From Anthonomus grandis grandis (Eukaryota; Arthropoda; Insecta; Coleoptera; Curculionidae), in NCBI RefSeq assembly GCF_022605725.1, contig NC_065547.1, positions 13,867,167 to 13,931,166 of the forward strand: a DNA stretch of 64,000 nt, in the 5' to 3' direction. Shown piece after piece: positions 45,650-57,385 of this stretch; within the stretch, counting starts at the first letter, position 1; the number at the start of each line of letters is the position of its first letter. A program made the position numbers and the translations under genes. The notes under the pieces are model-generated. The model worked only from the letters and a program-made list of their open reading frames with translations, made no database searches and had not been told where the DNA came from.

Positions 45650-47725
45650 CCCTGAACTCGCCATGAGGCGTCTGACAGACTACTCAATAAATTTAATTGA
45701 CTGTATTTCTTAAAACGGACCGCCTCCAAAACTTGTCACCGCACCTAATCCTTCTACTATTGGTCCATTATATATCCCATAAAACAATACCTGACTGGCA
45801 TTGTTATATGCCCGTGTGCAAATAAACTATTTCGGTCAGTTAATTCAGCGTAGTCTCCTAGACGCCACATGTTCGTTTGTGTTAGAAACATCATGTGATC
45901 TGATATGGCCGATCCGTCGAAAAGAATTCGTGTTGAGAATAATAAGTTTGAAGAAACTGTTCTACAGTGGTATAATGAAGTTGATAGTGATGGAAGTGAT
46001 GTTAACAGTGCGCCAGAAGATGAAGTTATTGAATCTGAACACGACACGGCTTCTGACTTTTCTGAAGAAGACTGTAATGAAAGTGATAGTGATAGAGACA
46101 AAAATACTTCTGGTTCTGAAGTTATGGTAGGAGAAAAAAAATATTTTTACGGAAAAAATCGTTTCAGGTGGTGCACTAGTGAGGTAATTCCTTCGTCGTG
46201 CATAAGAAGACACAACATAGTCATGAAGGTTCCAATTGTAAAAGGAAGAGCTCGCGACCTAGGTAACAGCGCAAGTCCTATCTTGGTATGGAACCTATTT
46301 TTCTCCGATAATATTTTAGGACAAATCACAAACTCTTCCAAATATGTTTAAACTACAAGTATAAAAACAGTATCAGCCATGTAAGAGACTTAGATAAAAT
46401 CGATTTGAAAGCTTTCCTAGGTTTGTTAATTTACACATCGGAATTCAAATCGAACCATGAAAATATAAAAACAATTTTTGCTACCGATTGATCGGGCAGA
46501 GAGATATTTCGGGCAGTAATGAGCCAAAATAGATTTGCAATTCTATTAGCTGCTCTGAGATTTGATAACCCTGAGACAAGAATTTATCGTAAGGCAGAAG
46601 ACCCAACAGCAGCAATTTCTGAAATTTTTACGAAGTTCATTAAAAACTGTCAAGACTGATGATAAATGGTTTACCTCCATGGAGCTTGTAGATGGTTTGC
46701 TCAAAAATAAATTTACCTACGTCGGAACAGTTAGGAAAAATAAAAGAGAAATGCCAACGGAGTTCTTACCGAACAAAAAGCAAAAATTAGGATCATCATT
46801 ATACGGATTTCGAGAAGAGGTCACCATGGTTTCCCATGTGAGTAAGCATGGAAAATCGGTAGTCTTAGTTTCTTCCATGCATGATAAGGAATTTCGTGAT
46901 CCGGAAACACAAAAGCCAGAAATCATTGCCTATTATATTATTATAATCGGAACAAGGGAGGTGTAGATAGAATTGACGAAAAGTGTTCTAACTTGACATT
47001 TCTGTAATAAAGTCGTATACTTTACATCAATGTTTTAAGAAAAACGTAGCAGTTCAGGAAAAATCAATGTTTGCAAAAGAACTAGCCGCTGACTCAGTTC
47101 GGGAAAACATAGGGAGGCTCCAGAAAAATCCTCGAGTACCTCGCGATATACGCAATACTATTAGTAGAATTTTGGGAATACTAGAAGTAGATCAACTACA
47201 AGCAGAAGAGGATCTAGTGCTTCAAAAACGCAAGGGATGTTATTTATGTCCACGAGCAGAACACCGTATGACAAAATATTTATGTGTGCAGTGTAAACGT
47301 GCAATTTGCGTACAATGTTCCGTTTATTAACAATTACGCAACCATTATGTGATATTTGTATAAAAAAACGAAATATTTAGCTCTTGCTACAAGGCAACTT
47401 GGTTAAATTTTAATTGATTTTTAAGTTGGATGATATAATATACTACTTTTTCAACAAAGTTGTCCAAAAATATTACAATATTTTTACTTTTTTTGTATAA
47501 ACCGAATTTAAATTTTCTTTAGAGTAAATATTGTATTTAAGTTTATTAATATTACTATAATTGCATAAAGCATCATTATTTTTAGTAGAAGTAAGCTCAT
47601 TTGTTACTATAAAATTCCAAAAAGTTAAGTTAAAATAAAACGAGCGTCATTTTGTGTATTTTTGATAAGTAGTCTGTTAGACGACACATGGCTGTTTATG
47701 TAAAAAATTCTCACATGATTAAGGG
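45650..47725 (+). mobile_element. PiggyBac-like transposon (internally deleted)
   Basis: Flanked by TTAA at 45,646-45,649 and 47,726-47,729. Ends CCCTGAACTCG and inverse CCCTTAATCATG. Subterminal inverted motif GTCTGACAGACTACT (45,670) and inverse GTCTAACAGACTACT (47,668-47,682). Length is 2,076 bp, short for the family because the transposase has lost its middle. Confidence 0.9.
45905..47330 (+). pseudogene. PiggyBac-like transposase, central deletion and frameshifts
   Basis: The N-terminus (45,905-46,351) is acidic and Ser-rich as in the family, then contains a WC...VPIVKGRARDL region with SPILVWNLFFSDNIL. Next FRAVMSQNRFAILLAALRFD (~46,503-46,562) leads to FTKFIKNCQ (~46,630). Here sequence holding the first catalytic Asp is missing, and the frame jumps to DDKWFTSMELVDGLL (~46,658), the second-Asp region. 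GGVDRIDEKCSN (~46,955-46,990) carries the third Asp. The C-terminus (47,067-47,330) ends in a cysteine-rich finger, CYLCPRAEHRMTKYLCVQCK. Not functional. Confidence 0.87.
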
Positions 47726-48350
47726 TTAAAGATAATCAGAAAAATTCTAGAAGCACGAAACATAACTAACAAAACGAAGCAATATTTTAACGAATACGAA
47801 TTCAAACGTGGTAAAATTTACAGAAAGTTGAATAACGGTAAAAGAGCATGACGATGCAGGGTACTTAAGCACAGAAAAAATACAATTCGCGTATTTAAGA
47901 AACTTACTGGTTTGCCAATATGCGACGATTGGTTAATAAATATGTAAACGCTTGTTGAAACTGTACATATTATAAACAAAGTGGATCTAGTAAAAGTCAA
48001 CGTAAACTAAATGCTATTGAAAAACAGCTCATTCCTTTCCACACCATTTATCCTGACCACGTGGGACCATTTGAAACGAGCAAGAAAAAAAACAAATTTA
48101 TCCTGGTAATAATTAATGCTTTTGCTGTAAGTTTTGTTTTATAGAGCCTAAGAGAAACGTTAAGGCAAAACACGTTATCAGTATTCTAACAAACTTAATA
48201 CATCTTTTTGGTGTTCCAAGTCGAATCACTAGTGATCGCGAGTCAGCATTTACGTCAAAAACATTTAAAGTCCTTTGTGAAAATTACGGTATAAGCATAT
48301 TTTAAATGCAGTTGCAATGCCACATGCAAATGGATCAACGGATCTTGAGA
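47726..48350 (+). pseudogene. pol: Ty3/gypsy integrase (degraded)
   Basis: RKLNNGKRAW-like and NKYVNACLNCTYYKQSG pieces (~47,820-47,990) correspond to the zinc domain. DHVGPFETSKKKNKFILVII (48,056-48,115) contains the first catalytic Asp. LIHLFGVPSRITSDRESAF (~48,200-48,255) contains the second, and NAVAMPHANGS (~48,306-48,340) precedes the expected Glu, which is not preserved. Frame changes occur at several points. Confidence 0.78.
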
Positions 48351-48500
48351 CTTCGTAAAGATCAACGGATCCAAAACGAAAATATTGAAGAATCTCTACT
48401 TTATGAATTTTTTTCGAAAAGATCAACAATTTTTTACCAAAATGAAGAAAAGATCAACAAATCTTTACGTAGAGTGACATATTTATGCAAAAGATCGACG
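48334..48500. repeat. Interspersed AAAGATCAAC motif cluster
   Basis: GATCAAC occurs at 48,334, 48,361, 48,421 and 48,452, and GATCGAC at 48,493. Most are preceded by AAA and embedded in unrelated AT-rich spacers. It begins where recognisable integrase sequence ends. Confidence 0.55.
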
Positions 48501-50039
48501 ATAATATGAAATTTTTTTTAAAAATATTATTTAAAAACAACGTTTTAATGAAACGATCAGTTGGCAAAACTGAAATGATTTTCTTGTACGAAGAGATCAA
48601 AGTTTTGCTCTTTTTCAGCACGTCTTAAAGCCTGGGGGTAGGTTTATATACAGGATAGCCAAATGTAAGAGATAAGCACCATCAGCAATGTCAATCATGT
48701 TCATGTTCATCACTTTTGGGTTCGGTCTCGAGTTCGAGACACCATTAAGATTAGTTTTGTTTATATTTTTATATTTCGCTTACATAATAAGAAAAAGGGA
48801 AGGAACAGTTTTAAAAGAACGATTAAATAGCACGTTACGTTACGTATATATATTTTCTAGTTTGTTACGATAACTTTAAATATTATATAAAAAGTAAAGT
48901 TTTGTTCAATAAGTCGCCTATTTTGCTAATACTCTTATATGAATTCCGTAAAAAAAAAAACGATTTCGTTGTCACTAAGTATTTATAATATCTGAAAAGA
49001 GATAAAATTGAAGAGAAAAAAGGACAGGCATTAAACTAATCAATTATGGTTTTAGAAATTACTGTGTAAATATGATATTATAAAGTGCATCGTACCGAAT
49101 TAAGTTATGCATCCCATTAAACACATTCATATGGTCCTCAGCTAAAATAAACCAAACTTTCCGAAATAAATAACTGAACTTTACCCCCTCGCACCCATGT
49201 GCGAAGTATTTGAAGTCTCTTGAATGTAGCGTGCACTCGTAGCACGCGCGCACTCTAAAGAACATTTCCACCAAAATAAATCACCGTTAAATCTCGCGAC
49301 ATGTTCAACTTTGCAAATGGAAATTTCCGGCATTCCGTTTACTGGCACCGTGTGGACCGGGAGCAACATAAATCACACATTTTTAAATAACTTAGAGGCA
49401 AGTAGCTAACGAGGGGGCTGCGCCTGGTGCAGTGTATAATTCGGTGTAATGGGATGAGAAACGGGCGTCCCAAGGAGGCTTAAACGACCAGATAATGCAC
49501 TAAATACTGATTAACGCCTCCCGGGGTAAGACGCGACTTGGGATTGCCTTCGTTTGTGGTCTTTGTACTGTTTCTGGTTAAACTGTTAATGAGTCAGTTT
49601 TAAAATGCTTAAGGAAATCGATAATTATTGAGTGAATTCTGCTTATTATTAAATATTTTAATATGGCATATTTTTGATAATTTTTAAAACAAAAGAACTA
49701 CATTTACGGAAACAATTTAATTTTTTTTTATATATTTTCCAGGTAAGTAAAGTCATCCTAACAAATGCCTGAGAAAAAAATGAATTTGAAAGTGTTTTGC
49801 TTTGTGAGTCTACGGTAGATTTTGATACGAACATCTGACCCAACAAGTCTGCCCTTAGGACATTATTACAATTGTTCATTTGTTTTCCTGTTACAGTTTT
49901 GACATTTCTATTATTGACCTGGTTTCCTTAAACTCTTAAAGCACTTATACTAAAACTTGTTAAACTTTAAATTATTTAACCTCTTCAGTCAAGCCCCTCA
50001 ACTGACACTTCTACGGGTGACAAGTGCAAACCTGACATT
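48501..50039. other. Intergenic, no gene recognised
   Basis: No coding or transposon motif. About 49,180-49,560 is less AT-rich and may be single-copy host sequence. Confidence 0.45.
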
Positions 50040-50270
50040 GTGACTTTTTGCGAATTTGATTAGATGGCGCTCGAGTAGAAAGAATGTAGTGTTTGTCGCT
50101 CTTCAAAAATCCCCTCAAAATAGTGTTTTTAAGTTGTTTTTTTTACAAGATAATACAGTTAGGGGTAAGCAGTAGCCTTTTCATACGATTGACTTGTTTT
50201 TGAGTGTTTGTGTCCAGTGTTTGTAATAGTTAACTGCATTCAAGGCATCCACTGCCATTTTACGCCAAAA

Positions 50271-50745
50271 ATGGGTTTCTCAACAACAGATGTGAGAGAA
50301 ATAAAATCCATCATTTCTAGTGTGTTTAACGATAAATTTCTCTCTGAAATAGCTGCGAAAGTAGCTGCATTAGTAAGAGAAAAATTTGATCAACAGCTAG
50401 AAGCTCAAAATTAGGAAATCGCAGCCCTTAAAGTAGGGTTAAGTCGGATGGAGGAAAAGAACTGTCAACTTAGAACTCTACTACACAATCAAGAACAAAC
50501 AATGCCCAGCAAAAATGTCCGTATATTCGGCATCAAACATGACCGAAATGAAAATGCCCAAGAAACCGTACTATCTATATTAAATAATAGGCGAAAATTG
50601 CAGGTGAACGGTAGCGAAATAAAAAAAATGTCACAGAATTTCGCCAAAAATTCCGGGACGTAAACCGCCGGCAGTGCTTGTACGGTTTTCTACTGCTGAT
50701 GTCCGTTTGTCAGTACTCAAAAGCAGAAAAATTTTAAAAAACACC
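50271..50745 (+). pseudogene. LINE ORF1 (nucleic-acid-binding protein), truncated
   Basis: ATG at 50,271 starts MGFSTTDVREIKSIISSVF. A TAG at 50,413-50,415 interrupts a predicted coiled-coil region. NVRIFGIKHDRNENAQETVL (~50,514-50,573) matches the RRM-like core of CR1/Jockey-type ORF1 proteins. A frameshift near 50,650 precedes STADVRLSVLKSRKILKNTG (~50,690-50,748). The zinc-knuckle end is deleted. Confidence 0.7.
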
Positions 50746-50754
50746 GGTTCACAC

Positions 50755-51510
50755 TAGTTCAATTCTAGATCTTATTTTTACAAATCATGTTAACATTTTG
50801 AAGTCTAGCATAATAAGCTCTACATTTTCTGGCCATTTTGGCGTTTTTTGTGAATTTAATGTCACGGAGTCTATTGTACAACCGCACATTGTATCTTATA
50901 GATCGTTAAAAGATATAAACCTAAACAACTTTCAAGAGGTTTTGGAGGCTGTTCCATTTCATTTAATATATGAATTCAAATCCATAGATGATAAGATTAT
51001 TTTTAAACAATAACTTACTCAAATTGTTCGACAAGGATGCTCCTATTAAAACTATGGTTGTTCGAAAAAAAAAAAGATTCTCCGTGGCTGACAGATATTA
51101 TTAAACTATTTCAAAAATTAAGAAAAAAGGCATTAAAGGATTTTAAAACAACTAAACTGCCAGCTAAATGGAATTATTACAAGCAGCTTAGAAACTATAC
51201 CACAACAGCGATTAGAGCGGAAAAAAGGGCTTTTTCTAGTAATAGATTTGAGAACTGTACATACAAGGACAAGTGGCGTGAACTAAGAAAAATATTGCCA
51301 TCAAAGCAGAAGCAAATTCCTAAATCTTTTGTAAATACCACCATTTTAATAATAAATATATAATAGTAAATACCATCAATTTTAATTCATATTTTATAGT
51401 ACAAGAATGACAAATATTGATAATTGTGATGAGTTAATTAATTTTTATGATAAGAACCTTAAATAAGTTTTCTTCATCCCACTGATTATAATACTATTTC
51501 TGCAATTATA
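50755..51510 (+). pseudogene. LINE ORF2, endonuclease C-terminus and linker (copy 2)
   Basis: Matches 17,575-16,840 of copy 1 on the opposite strand: STFSGHFGVFCEFNVTESIV, then the basic linker KKDSPWLTDIIKLFQKLRKK. It is broken by frame changes near 51,000 and 51,345. The latter is a local change giving TAATAATAAATATATAATAG. It ends at the TA (51,509-51,510) used by the inserted transposon. Confidence 0.82.
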
Positions 51511-51618
51511 AAGGGTGTTTTTTTTTGAAGGTTTTGATTTTAAGTTGTCAAAACTGTTTCTGGTGTCAATTTGACAGTTGGTGGTGTATTCGTGGTCAGT
51601 ACAGTTTGCCATTTCACA

Positions 51619-52704
51619 ATGAATAGACTTACTCCAGAACAACGCTTTTAAATTGTGCAAATATATTTTGAAAATCATAGTTCAATTCGCGAAACTTACC
51701 GTGCGCTGCGTCCATTTTACGGTCGACATAATCGGCCATCCGAGCAAGTTATTCGAAAAACCATGGATCGTTTTCGTACCACGCATACTCTAGTTGATAA
51801 TACGCATCCACAAAGACGCCATACAGTGCGCACAGAAGAAGTTATTGCTGTTGTGGAGCATAGTGTTGAAGAGGACCCGAATGAGTCGATTCGCCATCGT
51901 GCACAGCAATTGGGGCTGTGCCCATCCACTTTGTGGAAGATTTTGCGGCAAGATCTTGACTTGCGAACTTACAAGATCCAACTTGTGCAAGAACTGAAAC
52001 CGCGTGACCATTATGCGCGCCGTACGTTCGGTGAATGGGCGGAAAACAGTATTCAGCTTGACCTATTTTTTCAATCCAAAATTTTGTTCAGCGATGAGGC
52101 TCATTTTTGGTTGAACGGCTTCGTCAATAAGCAAAATTGCCGAATTTGGAGTGGATAAAATCCAGAAGCTTTTGTTGAGACGGCCTTACATCCAATAAAA
52201 GTCACAGTTTGGTGCGCTTTATGGTCAGGAGGAACCATTGGCCCATATTTTTTTAAAGATGATAACGACCAGAATGTTACAGTCAATGCAGAACGTTTTA
52301 GAGCCATGATTGCCGACTTGTTTGTTCCTCAGTTGAACCGACTTGATGTGGCAGAGCTTTGGTTTCAACAAGATGGTGCAACATGCCCCACAGCACGTGA
52401 CACTATCAATTTATTGCGCGAAACATTCCATGATCGCATAATTTCACGCAATGGACCTGTGAACTGGCCTCCACGATCGTGTGATCTCACACCCCTGGAT
52501 TACTTTCTTTGGGGATATGTGAAATCACATGTCTTCAAAGATAAACCACAGACGTTGGATCACTTGGAAGAAAACATTCGCCGCGTTATTGCCGAGATAC
52601 GACCCCAGATGCTTGAAAAAGTGGTCGAAAATTGAACTTCCCGATTACGCTACATTCGAACCAGCCGTGGCGCTTATATGCCCGAAATCATTTTTAAGCA
52701 CTAA
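51619..52704 (+). pseudogene. DD41D mariner-like transposase, three in-frame stops
   Basis: One frame from ATG (51,619) to TAA (52,702-52,704), about 361 codons. Stops: TAA 51,649-51,651, TAA 52,156-52,158, and TGA 52,633-52,635 where Trp is expected (EN*TSRLRYI). N-terminal HTH (FENHSSIRETYRALRPFYG), second HTH (NESIRHRAQQLGLCPSTLW), and catalytic motifs FSDEAHFWLNG, FQQDGATCPTARDT and PPRSCDLTPLDYFLWGYV, with 41 residues between the second and third Asp. No frameshift. Different from the other DD41D families in the window. Confidence 0.9.
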
Positions 52705-52786
52705 TGGCATAACAATATCTTTTAAATAAAACGAATACCATGTCAATAAATTTTTTTTTATAGTTTTATTTTACTTCAAATTTGTA

Positions 52787-53259
52787 CAGGGTGTTTCAAA
52801 TTCGAGCCACATCATTGGGATTTCGGAAACGGTAAGAGATACAGGGTCGGTTAAATTGAGGCAAAGTTGCGTAATCTTATGCTTAACAAAATGCCGTTTT
52901 AAAATTTAAAAAATTCCGACTACGTACGAAGTTATTCGGAAAATACCGAAATTTTGGAAAATCGTTTTTATTTTTTTGTGAGGTTATTTGAAAACATATT
53001 TTAAAATAATTGACACTTTATTATTGTCACTTTTTCTCCTCTACCAGATGGCGTCGTCAAATTTAAAATCCGACGTTTCGTCTTTTGGCAACCATCATCA
53101 ACTTTATTTTTTTAAATACGGCCCTGGAATTTTTTTTACTCATTTTAATTCCCCTTTTTATTCTTAGAGAAATGACATATCACATAGTTTAATTTTCCAA
53201 TATTTTGATGTCAAAAATTTACTTTTATTAAAAAAAAGTTAATACTGTCCTGTTGTTTG
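52787..53259 (+). repeat. Left long inverted repeat (about 473 bp)
   Basis: Pairs with 54,851-55,322. Shared blocks include GGTAAGAGATACAGGGTCGG, AATTCCGACTACGTACGAAG, CCAGATGGCGTCGTC or its match, and CAGGACAGTATTAACTT. Only a few substitutions separate the arms. Confidence 0.92.
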
Positions 53260-53486
53260 ACATAAAAAGTAATAATTTATCTTAACACTATCATTTATTG
53301 AATAAATCAATGTTTTTGACGAATTTTTTTAATTATTAACATGGTAAAAATAGTATAAATTTGATATATTATACTAAATTTTAACAATAACAATAGTAAC
53401 AACTATAATTTATTACTAATTTGTATGTTGAACAACACAAACTAAAAATAATAGAACTTAATGCGAAAAAATGCAATATTTTAAGT

Positions 53487-54604
53487 TTAAAGTAAATATT
53501 CAAATAGTTGACCCTGCACCTCAATACATTTCTGTATCCTTCTACGTAAATTTCCAGACACTGCCCGCTGGATAGTCCTGGCTCGTATACCCCTTAATTC
53601 TCAATAAATTGCACGTAAAATGTTTATATCATTTGGGGTGTTCTTAAATAGTCTGTTCTTTAAATAGCCCCAAAGAAAATAATCCAACGGGGAAAGATCG
53701 GGACTTCTAGCTGGCCAGCGCACCACCCCTTGATTTCCAATCCACTGATTAGGAAAATTATGATTTAAAAATCGTGTGACATTCCTTCCATTATGGGGTG
53801 GTGCACCATCCTGCTGCCATCACAAATCGCGGATAATATCAAGAGGTTCATTTTCAAGAACATCGAATATATTTGGCAGAATTAAATCTAAATAGCGCTC
53901 AGCAGTTAAATTACCGTCGTATATAATAGGTCCCAAAATTCGATTCCTGTAAAGACCCACCCAAACATTGAAAGAATTATGCCCCTGTGTTCTTACTTCG
54001 CCGTTTTGTATCGGATTTTCGACTGAATAAAAATGTTCATTATTCCGATTAAATAGCCCGTTGGTCGAAAAGTTACATTCATCTGTCCAAATTATTTTGT
54101 TTAAAAAGTCTTGATCATCTTGCAGTTTTTCGTTCAACCAATTGCAAAACTGAAGCCTTCTATCGGTATCTCCATGCCTAAGTTCTTGACTGATATGAAG
54201 TTTATAGGGGCGATAGCGATTTTTTCTCAATACTCTGTGGATACGGGTACTTGGCATATTCAATTCACGGGAAAATTGTCTGGTTGAACCTTGCGGATTT
54301 TGGGTAACCTTTAACGAAAGCTATCTGATAAAAAGTTATTGTGAAAGTATATCGTTGTAAAACTTACAGCATTAATAATCGCCTGCTCGGTTTCAGGATG
54401 CACTCGAGTCCCATACATATTTCAAGGTTTAGTGAAACTTCCATAGAGGCTAAGGTTCCTGTCCAAAGCTCCGAAATACGTATAATTAGGTTGGGGGCGC
54501 TCTGGATATTGCTCCAGATATTGTTGGCAGGAGCGTTGCGAATTTCTATTCAAAGAATAGTAAATTTGGACCATATCACGTTGTTCGCTACTGGAGAATA
54601 CCAT
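53487..54604 (-). pseudogene. DD41D mariner-like transposase (frameshifted)
   Basis: The likely start is ATG at 54,602-54,604 (MVFSSSEQRDMVQIYYSLN) with the family HTH (YPERPQPNYTYFGALDRNL). A frame break at ~54,425-54,265 damages the second HTH; MNMPSTRIHRVLRKNRYRPY resumes at 54,263. Catalytic motifs: IIWTDECNFSTNG, then WQQDGAPPHNG just after a TGA (53,820-53,822), and ARSPDLSPLDYFLWGYL. A TAG/TGA-type interruption lies near 53,600, and the C-terminus ends FEYLL at 53,487. Confidence 0.88.
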
Positions 54605-54850
54605 TTTTGATTTCACAAAATATCGAAAAAGCCAAATGTCAAACAGATACAAACAATTAATGACAGATGGTCGTCCATTTTTTTCTAATTTAAAGCCATC
54701 TTTGCTAATAAGAATTTTCAAGTTATTCAGCCGGAGACTTAGACATCAGGCCTGCAGAAAAATTTGTGAAAATATAATATAATATAACATATTAGCAATA
54801 TTTTTACCATGTTATTGATTGAAAAACAACATCAAGACAATTTTTATTTC

Positions 54851-55322
54851 AAACAACAGGACAGTATTAACTTTTTTTTAATAAAAGTAAATTTTTGACA
54901 TCAAAATATTGGAAAATTAAACTATGTGATATGTCATTTCTCTAAGAATAAAAAGGGGAATTAAAATGAGTAAAAAAAATGCCAGGGCCGTATTTAAAAA
55001 AATAAAGTTGATGATGGTTGCCAAAAGACGAAACGTCGGATTTTAAATTTGACGACGGCATCTGGTAGAGGAGAAAAAGTGACGATAATAAAGTGTCAAT
55101 TATTTTAAAATATGTTTTCAAATAACCTCACAAAAAAATAAAAACGATTTTCCAAAATGTCGGTATTTTCCGAATAACTTCGTACGTAGTCGGAATTTTT
55201 TAAATTTTAAAACCGCATTTTGTTAAGCATAAGAATACGCAACTTTGCCCCAATTTAACCGACCCTGTATCTCTTACCGTTTCCGAAATCCCAATGATGT
55301 GGCTCGAATTTGAAACACCCGG
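54851..55322 (-). repeat. Right long inverted repeat (about 473 bp)
   Basis: Inverse partner of 52,787-53,259. The terminal base pattern ends ...CACCCGG instead of ...CACCCTG, one of the few differences between arms. Confidence 0.92.
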
Positions 55323-55348
55323 TATACCTCTCAAAAAAACACCCTTTA

Positions 55349-56830
55349 TTACGTATTAAGTCTAAAGCATTCGGGGTGGATAATCTTAATATTACGTTAA
55401 TTCAACTATGCTGTCCTTTTATTATACCCTTTATTTTACATATTGTTAACGAGTGTATTAATAAAAACTACTTTCCCAAATGCTGGAAAGAAGCCTTTGT
55501 GTTGTCATTGCCAAAAGTGCCTAATCCAACAGATTTTCAATTTAGGTCTATCAGTTATTTACCAACGTTTTCAAAAATTCTCGAATGCATTCTAGACTCC
55601 CAAATTCGTAGTTTTCTTAATAATAATGATATTTTACCACCTAAGCAATCTGGATTTAGAACAAATTATAGTTGTACTTCGGCTATGGCGGACGATATTG
55701 ATGACGTAATTCGGGCTATGGATGATGGTAAGATTTCTGCTCTGGTGTTGTTGGATTACACTAAAGCTTTTGATTTCGTTAGCCACTCAATTTTAAAGTC
55801 TTTGTTTCATTATATTGGTTTTTCTGATGCTGCTATTAATTTAATCGCCTCTTATTTAAATAATCAGATTCAACGTGTTAAAATAGATAACGAGATATCT
55901 GATCCTTTGGAAGTTGAAAGTGGTGTGCCTCAGGGTAGTATTTTAGGACCCTTGTTTTTTATTATTTACACGTCTAGATTTTATCTTCAATTAAAGCATT
56001 GTGCCCATAATTTTTACGCAGACTACACGCAGTTATATTATTCATTTTTATCAGGAGATTTTAAAACGGCTGAGTTTAAAATTAATCGGGATTTACAAGC
56101 TATTTATGATGTTTCTTCAAAGCATTTATTAAAATTAAATCCTTCGAAGTCATCTATAATATTCATAGGTAATCGAACTCATGTATATAATAATATTTTA
56201 AATGGTATAAACATTAAATTGGGGGACGAAAGAATTCCAATTGTTGACAAATGTAAGTTTGGGCATTATAGTAGATAATAATATTCGTTTTAAATATCAC
56301 GTGTTTTATTTGCATAGACACTATTTAAGTAAACATAATAAGAAGCTTTTATGTGATTCATTGGTCCTTTCACAATGTAGTTACTGTGATCTAGTGTATG
56401 GCTAGTGTCTTGATTATGAGGGTAGGGGTAGACTGCAAAAGCTCCAAAACTCTTGCATTCGACTAATATTTGGCCGTCGCAGGAGAAACCGCATTTCCCA
56501 TAAACTTCACGAACTTGGATGGCTTAATATGCATAATCGAAGAATTGCTCATTCTTTAACATTATTTTATAAAATTTTAATATATCGTAGTCCGCCCTTT
56601 CTCTATCAAAAAATAACTTTTAGGAATGTACTATTAAACTAATACTGTACTCATTCCGAGACATAAAACATAGTTATTTAAACGATCATTTTCTTACAAT
56701 TTTGCTTATCAAATAAATTCCTTAAATTTGGATCCGGACCGATTATCAATTTCTTGTAATACTTCGTAATAGGATGATTGTACATCTAACGAATCAGCAG
56801 GGTATATAATTTAGGTATAATTTAGGTTCT
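55349..56830 (+). pseudogene. LINE ORF2, reverse transcriptase and C-terminus (copy 2)
   Basis: Open at 55,349-56,278 and continuing in other frames to ~56,830. Motifs: LRIKSKAFGVDNLNITLIQL, SALVLLDYTKAFDFVSHSIL (motif A), SGVPQGSILGPLFFIIYTS (motif B) and FYADYTQLYYSF, where the YADD box reads YADY, so the second catalytic Asp is lost (copy 1 has YADD). A 2-base loss near 56,258 and a ~40-bp deletion near 56,303 (relative to copy 1) shift the frame. The 3' UTR runs to the ATT-rich tail. Confidence 0.88.
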
Positions 56831-57385
56831 TCTTTTTTAACTTTTTGAATGGTTGTTTTCTTGAGTAATTTATTACAATTTTTACTATTGGGATCATTTT
56901 ATTTATTTATTTACTGTCTGTAATAATTTTTCTATTTTTTGTTATTTAACAAAAAATTTAATCTGTTTTTAGGGTGTTTGCAATGTGTATTATTTTGCTT
57001 GATGTTAAACTGTCAAATTTAGAATTTAGAACTTTTATATGTAGGTTTATTAGGTATATGATTAAAGAAAAAGCTGTATTTAATCAGTTATTACTTAAGC
57101 GTTACTGTTAATAAGCGTTACTGAAATTACCAATTTTTTAAATGAAGTGTGGGGCCACAATGTTAAAGACCCGAATCTGCCATGGCAGAATTCTGAATTT
57201 GTAGGCCTTTTATTTGCGTAAATGTATTACTAGATTTTGTAAACTTGTATTTTTTTTCTTTTCATGCAAATAAAAAATATTTATTATTATTAGTATTATT
57301 ATTATCATTATTATTATTATTAATATTATTATTGTTATTATTATAATTATAATAATAATGATTATTATTATTATTATAATTAAAC

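Larger units (their letters stand above)
45130..48350 (+). mobile_element. Ty3/gypsy pol fragment, split by a piggyBac-like element
   Basis: The left part (45,130-45,649) and right part (47,726-48,350) together give the end of reverse transcriptase, RNase H and integrase of a gypsy-type element. No LTRs are recognised. The TTAA duplication shows the split is due to the piggyBac insertion. Confidence 0.8.
52787..55322 (-). mobile_element. DD41D mariner-like transposon with about 473-bp inverted repeats
   Basis: Ends CAGGGTGTTTCAAATTCGAG (52,787) and inverse CTCGAATTTGAAACACCCGG (ending 55,322), with TA at 52,785-52,786 and 55,323-55,324. It lies near the right end of the DD41D element at 51,511-55,346. 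Length is 2,536 bp. The transposase is on the minus strand. Confidence 0.94.
51511..55346 (+). mobile_element. DD41D mariner-like transposon inside the LINE, itself split
   Basis: Ends AAGGGTGTTTTTTTTTGAAG (51,511) and inverse CTCAAAAAAACACCCTT (ending 55,346), with TA at 51,509-51,510 and 55,347-55,348. LINE copy 1 shows the uninterrupted site as AATTATATTACGTATTAAG (minus strand, ~16,820-16,840). Inverted repeats are only about 20 bp. A second DD41D element is inserted 24 bp from its right end; without it the element is about 1.3 kb. Confidence 0.95.
50040..57385 (+). mobile_element. LINE copy 2, internally deleted and split by nested DNA transposons
   Basis: Same family as 14,791-17,660, on the plus strand. 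It keeps a 5' UTR and ORF1, which copy 1 lacks, then jumps at ~50,750 into the end of the endonuclease domain, losing the end of ORF1 and most of the endonuclease. ORF2 is interrupted at 51,510 by a DNA transposon and resumes at 55,349. The 3' end is an imperfect (ATT)n tail at ~57,286-57,385. The exact 5' boundary (~50,000-50,100) is uncertain. Confidence 0.85.

Noticed and set aside
45757..46101. Minus-strand Ser-rich frame opposite the piggyBac N-terminus
   Set aside because: It is the antisense of the acidic, Ser/Asp-rich start of the piggyBac transposase.
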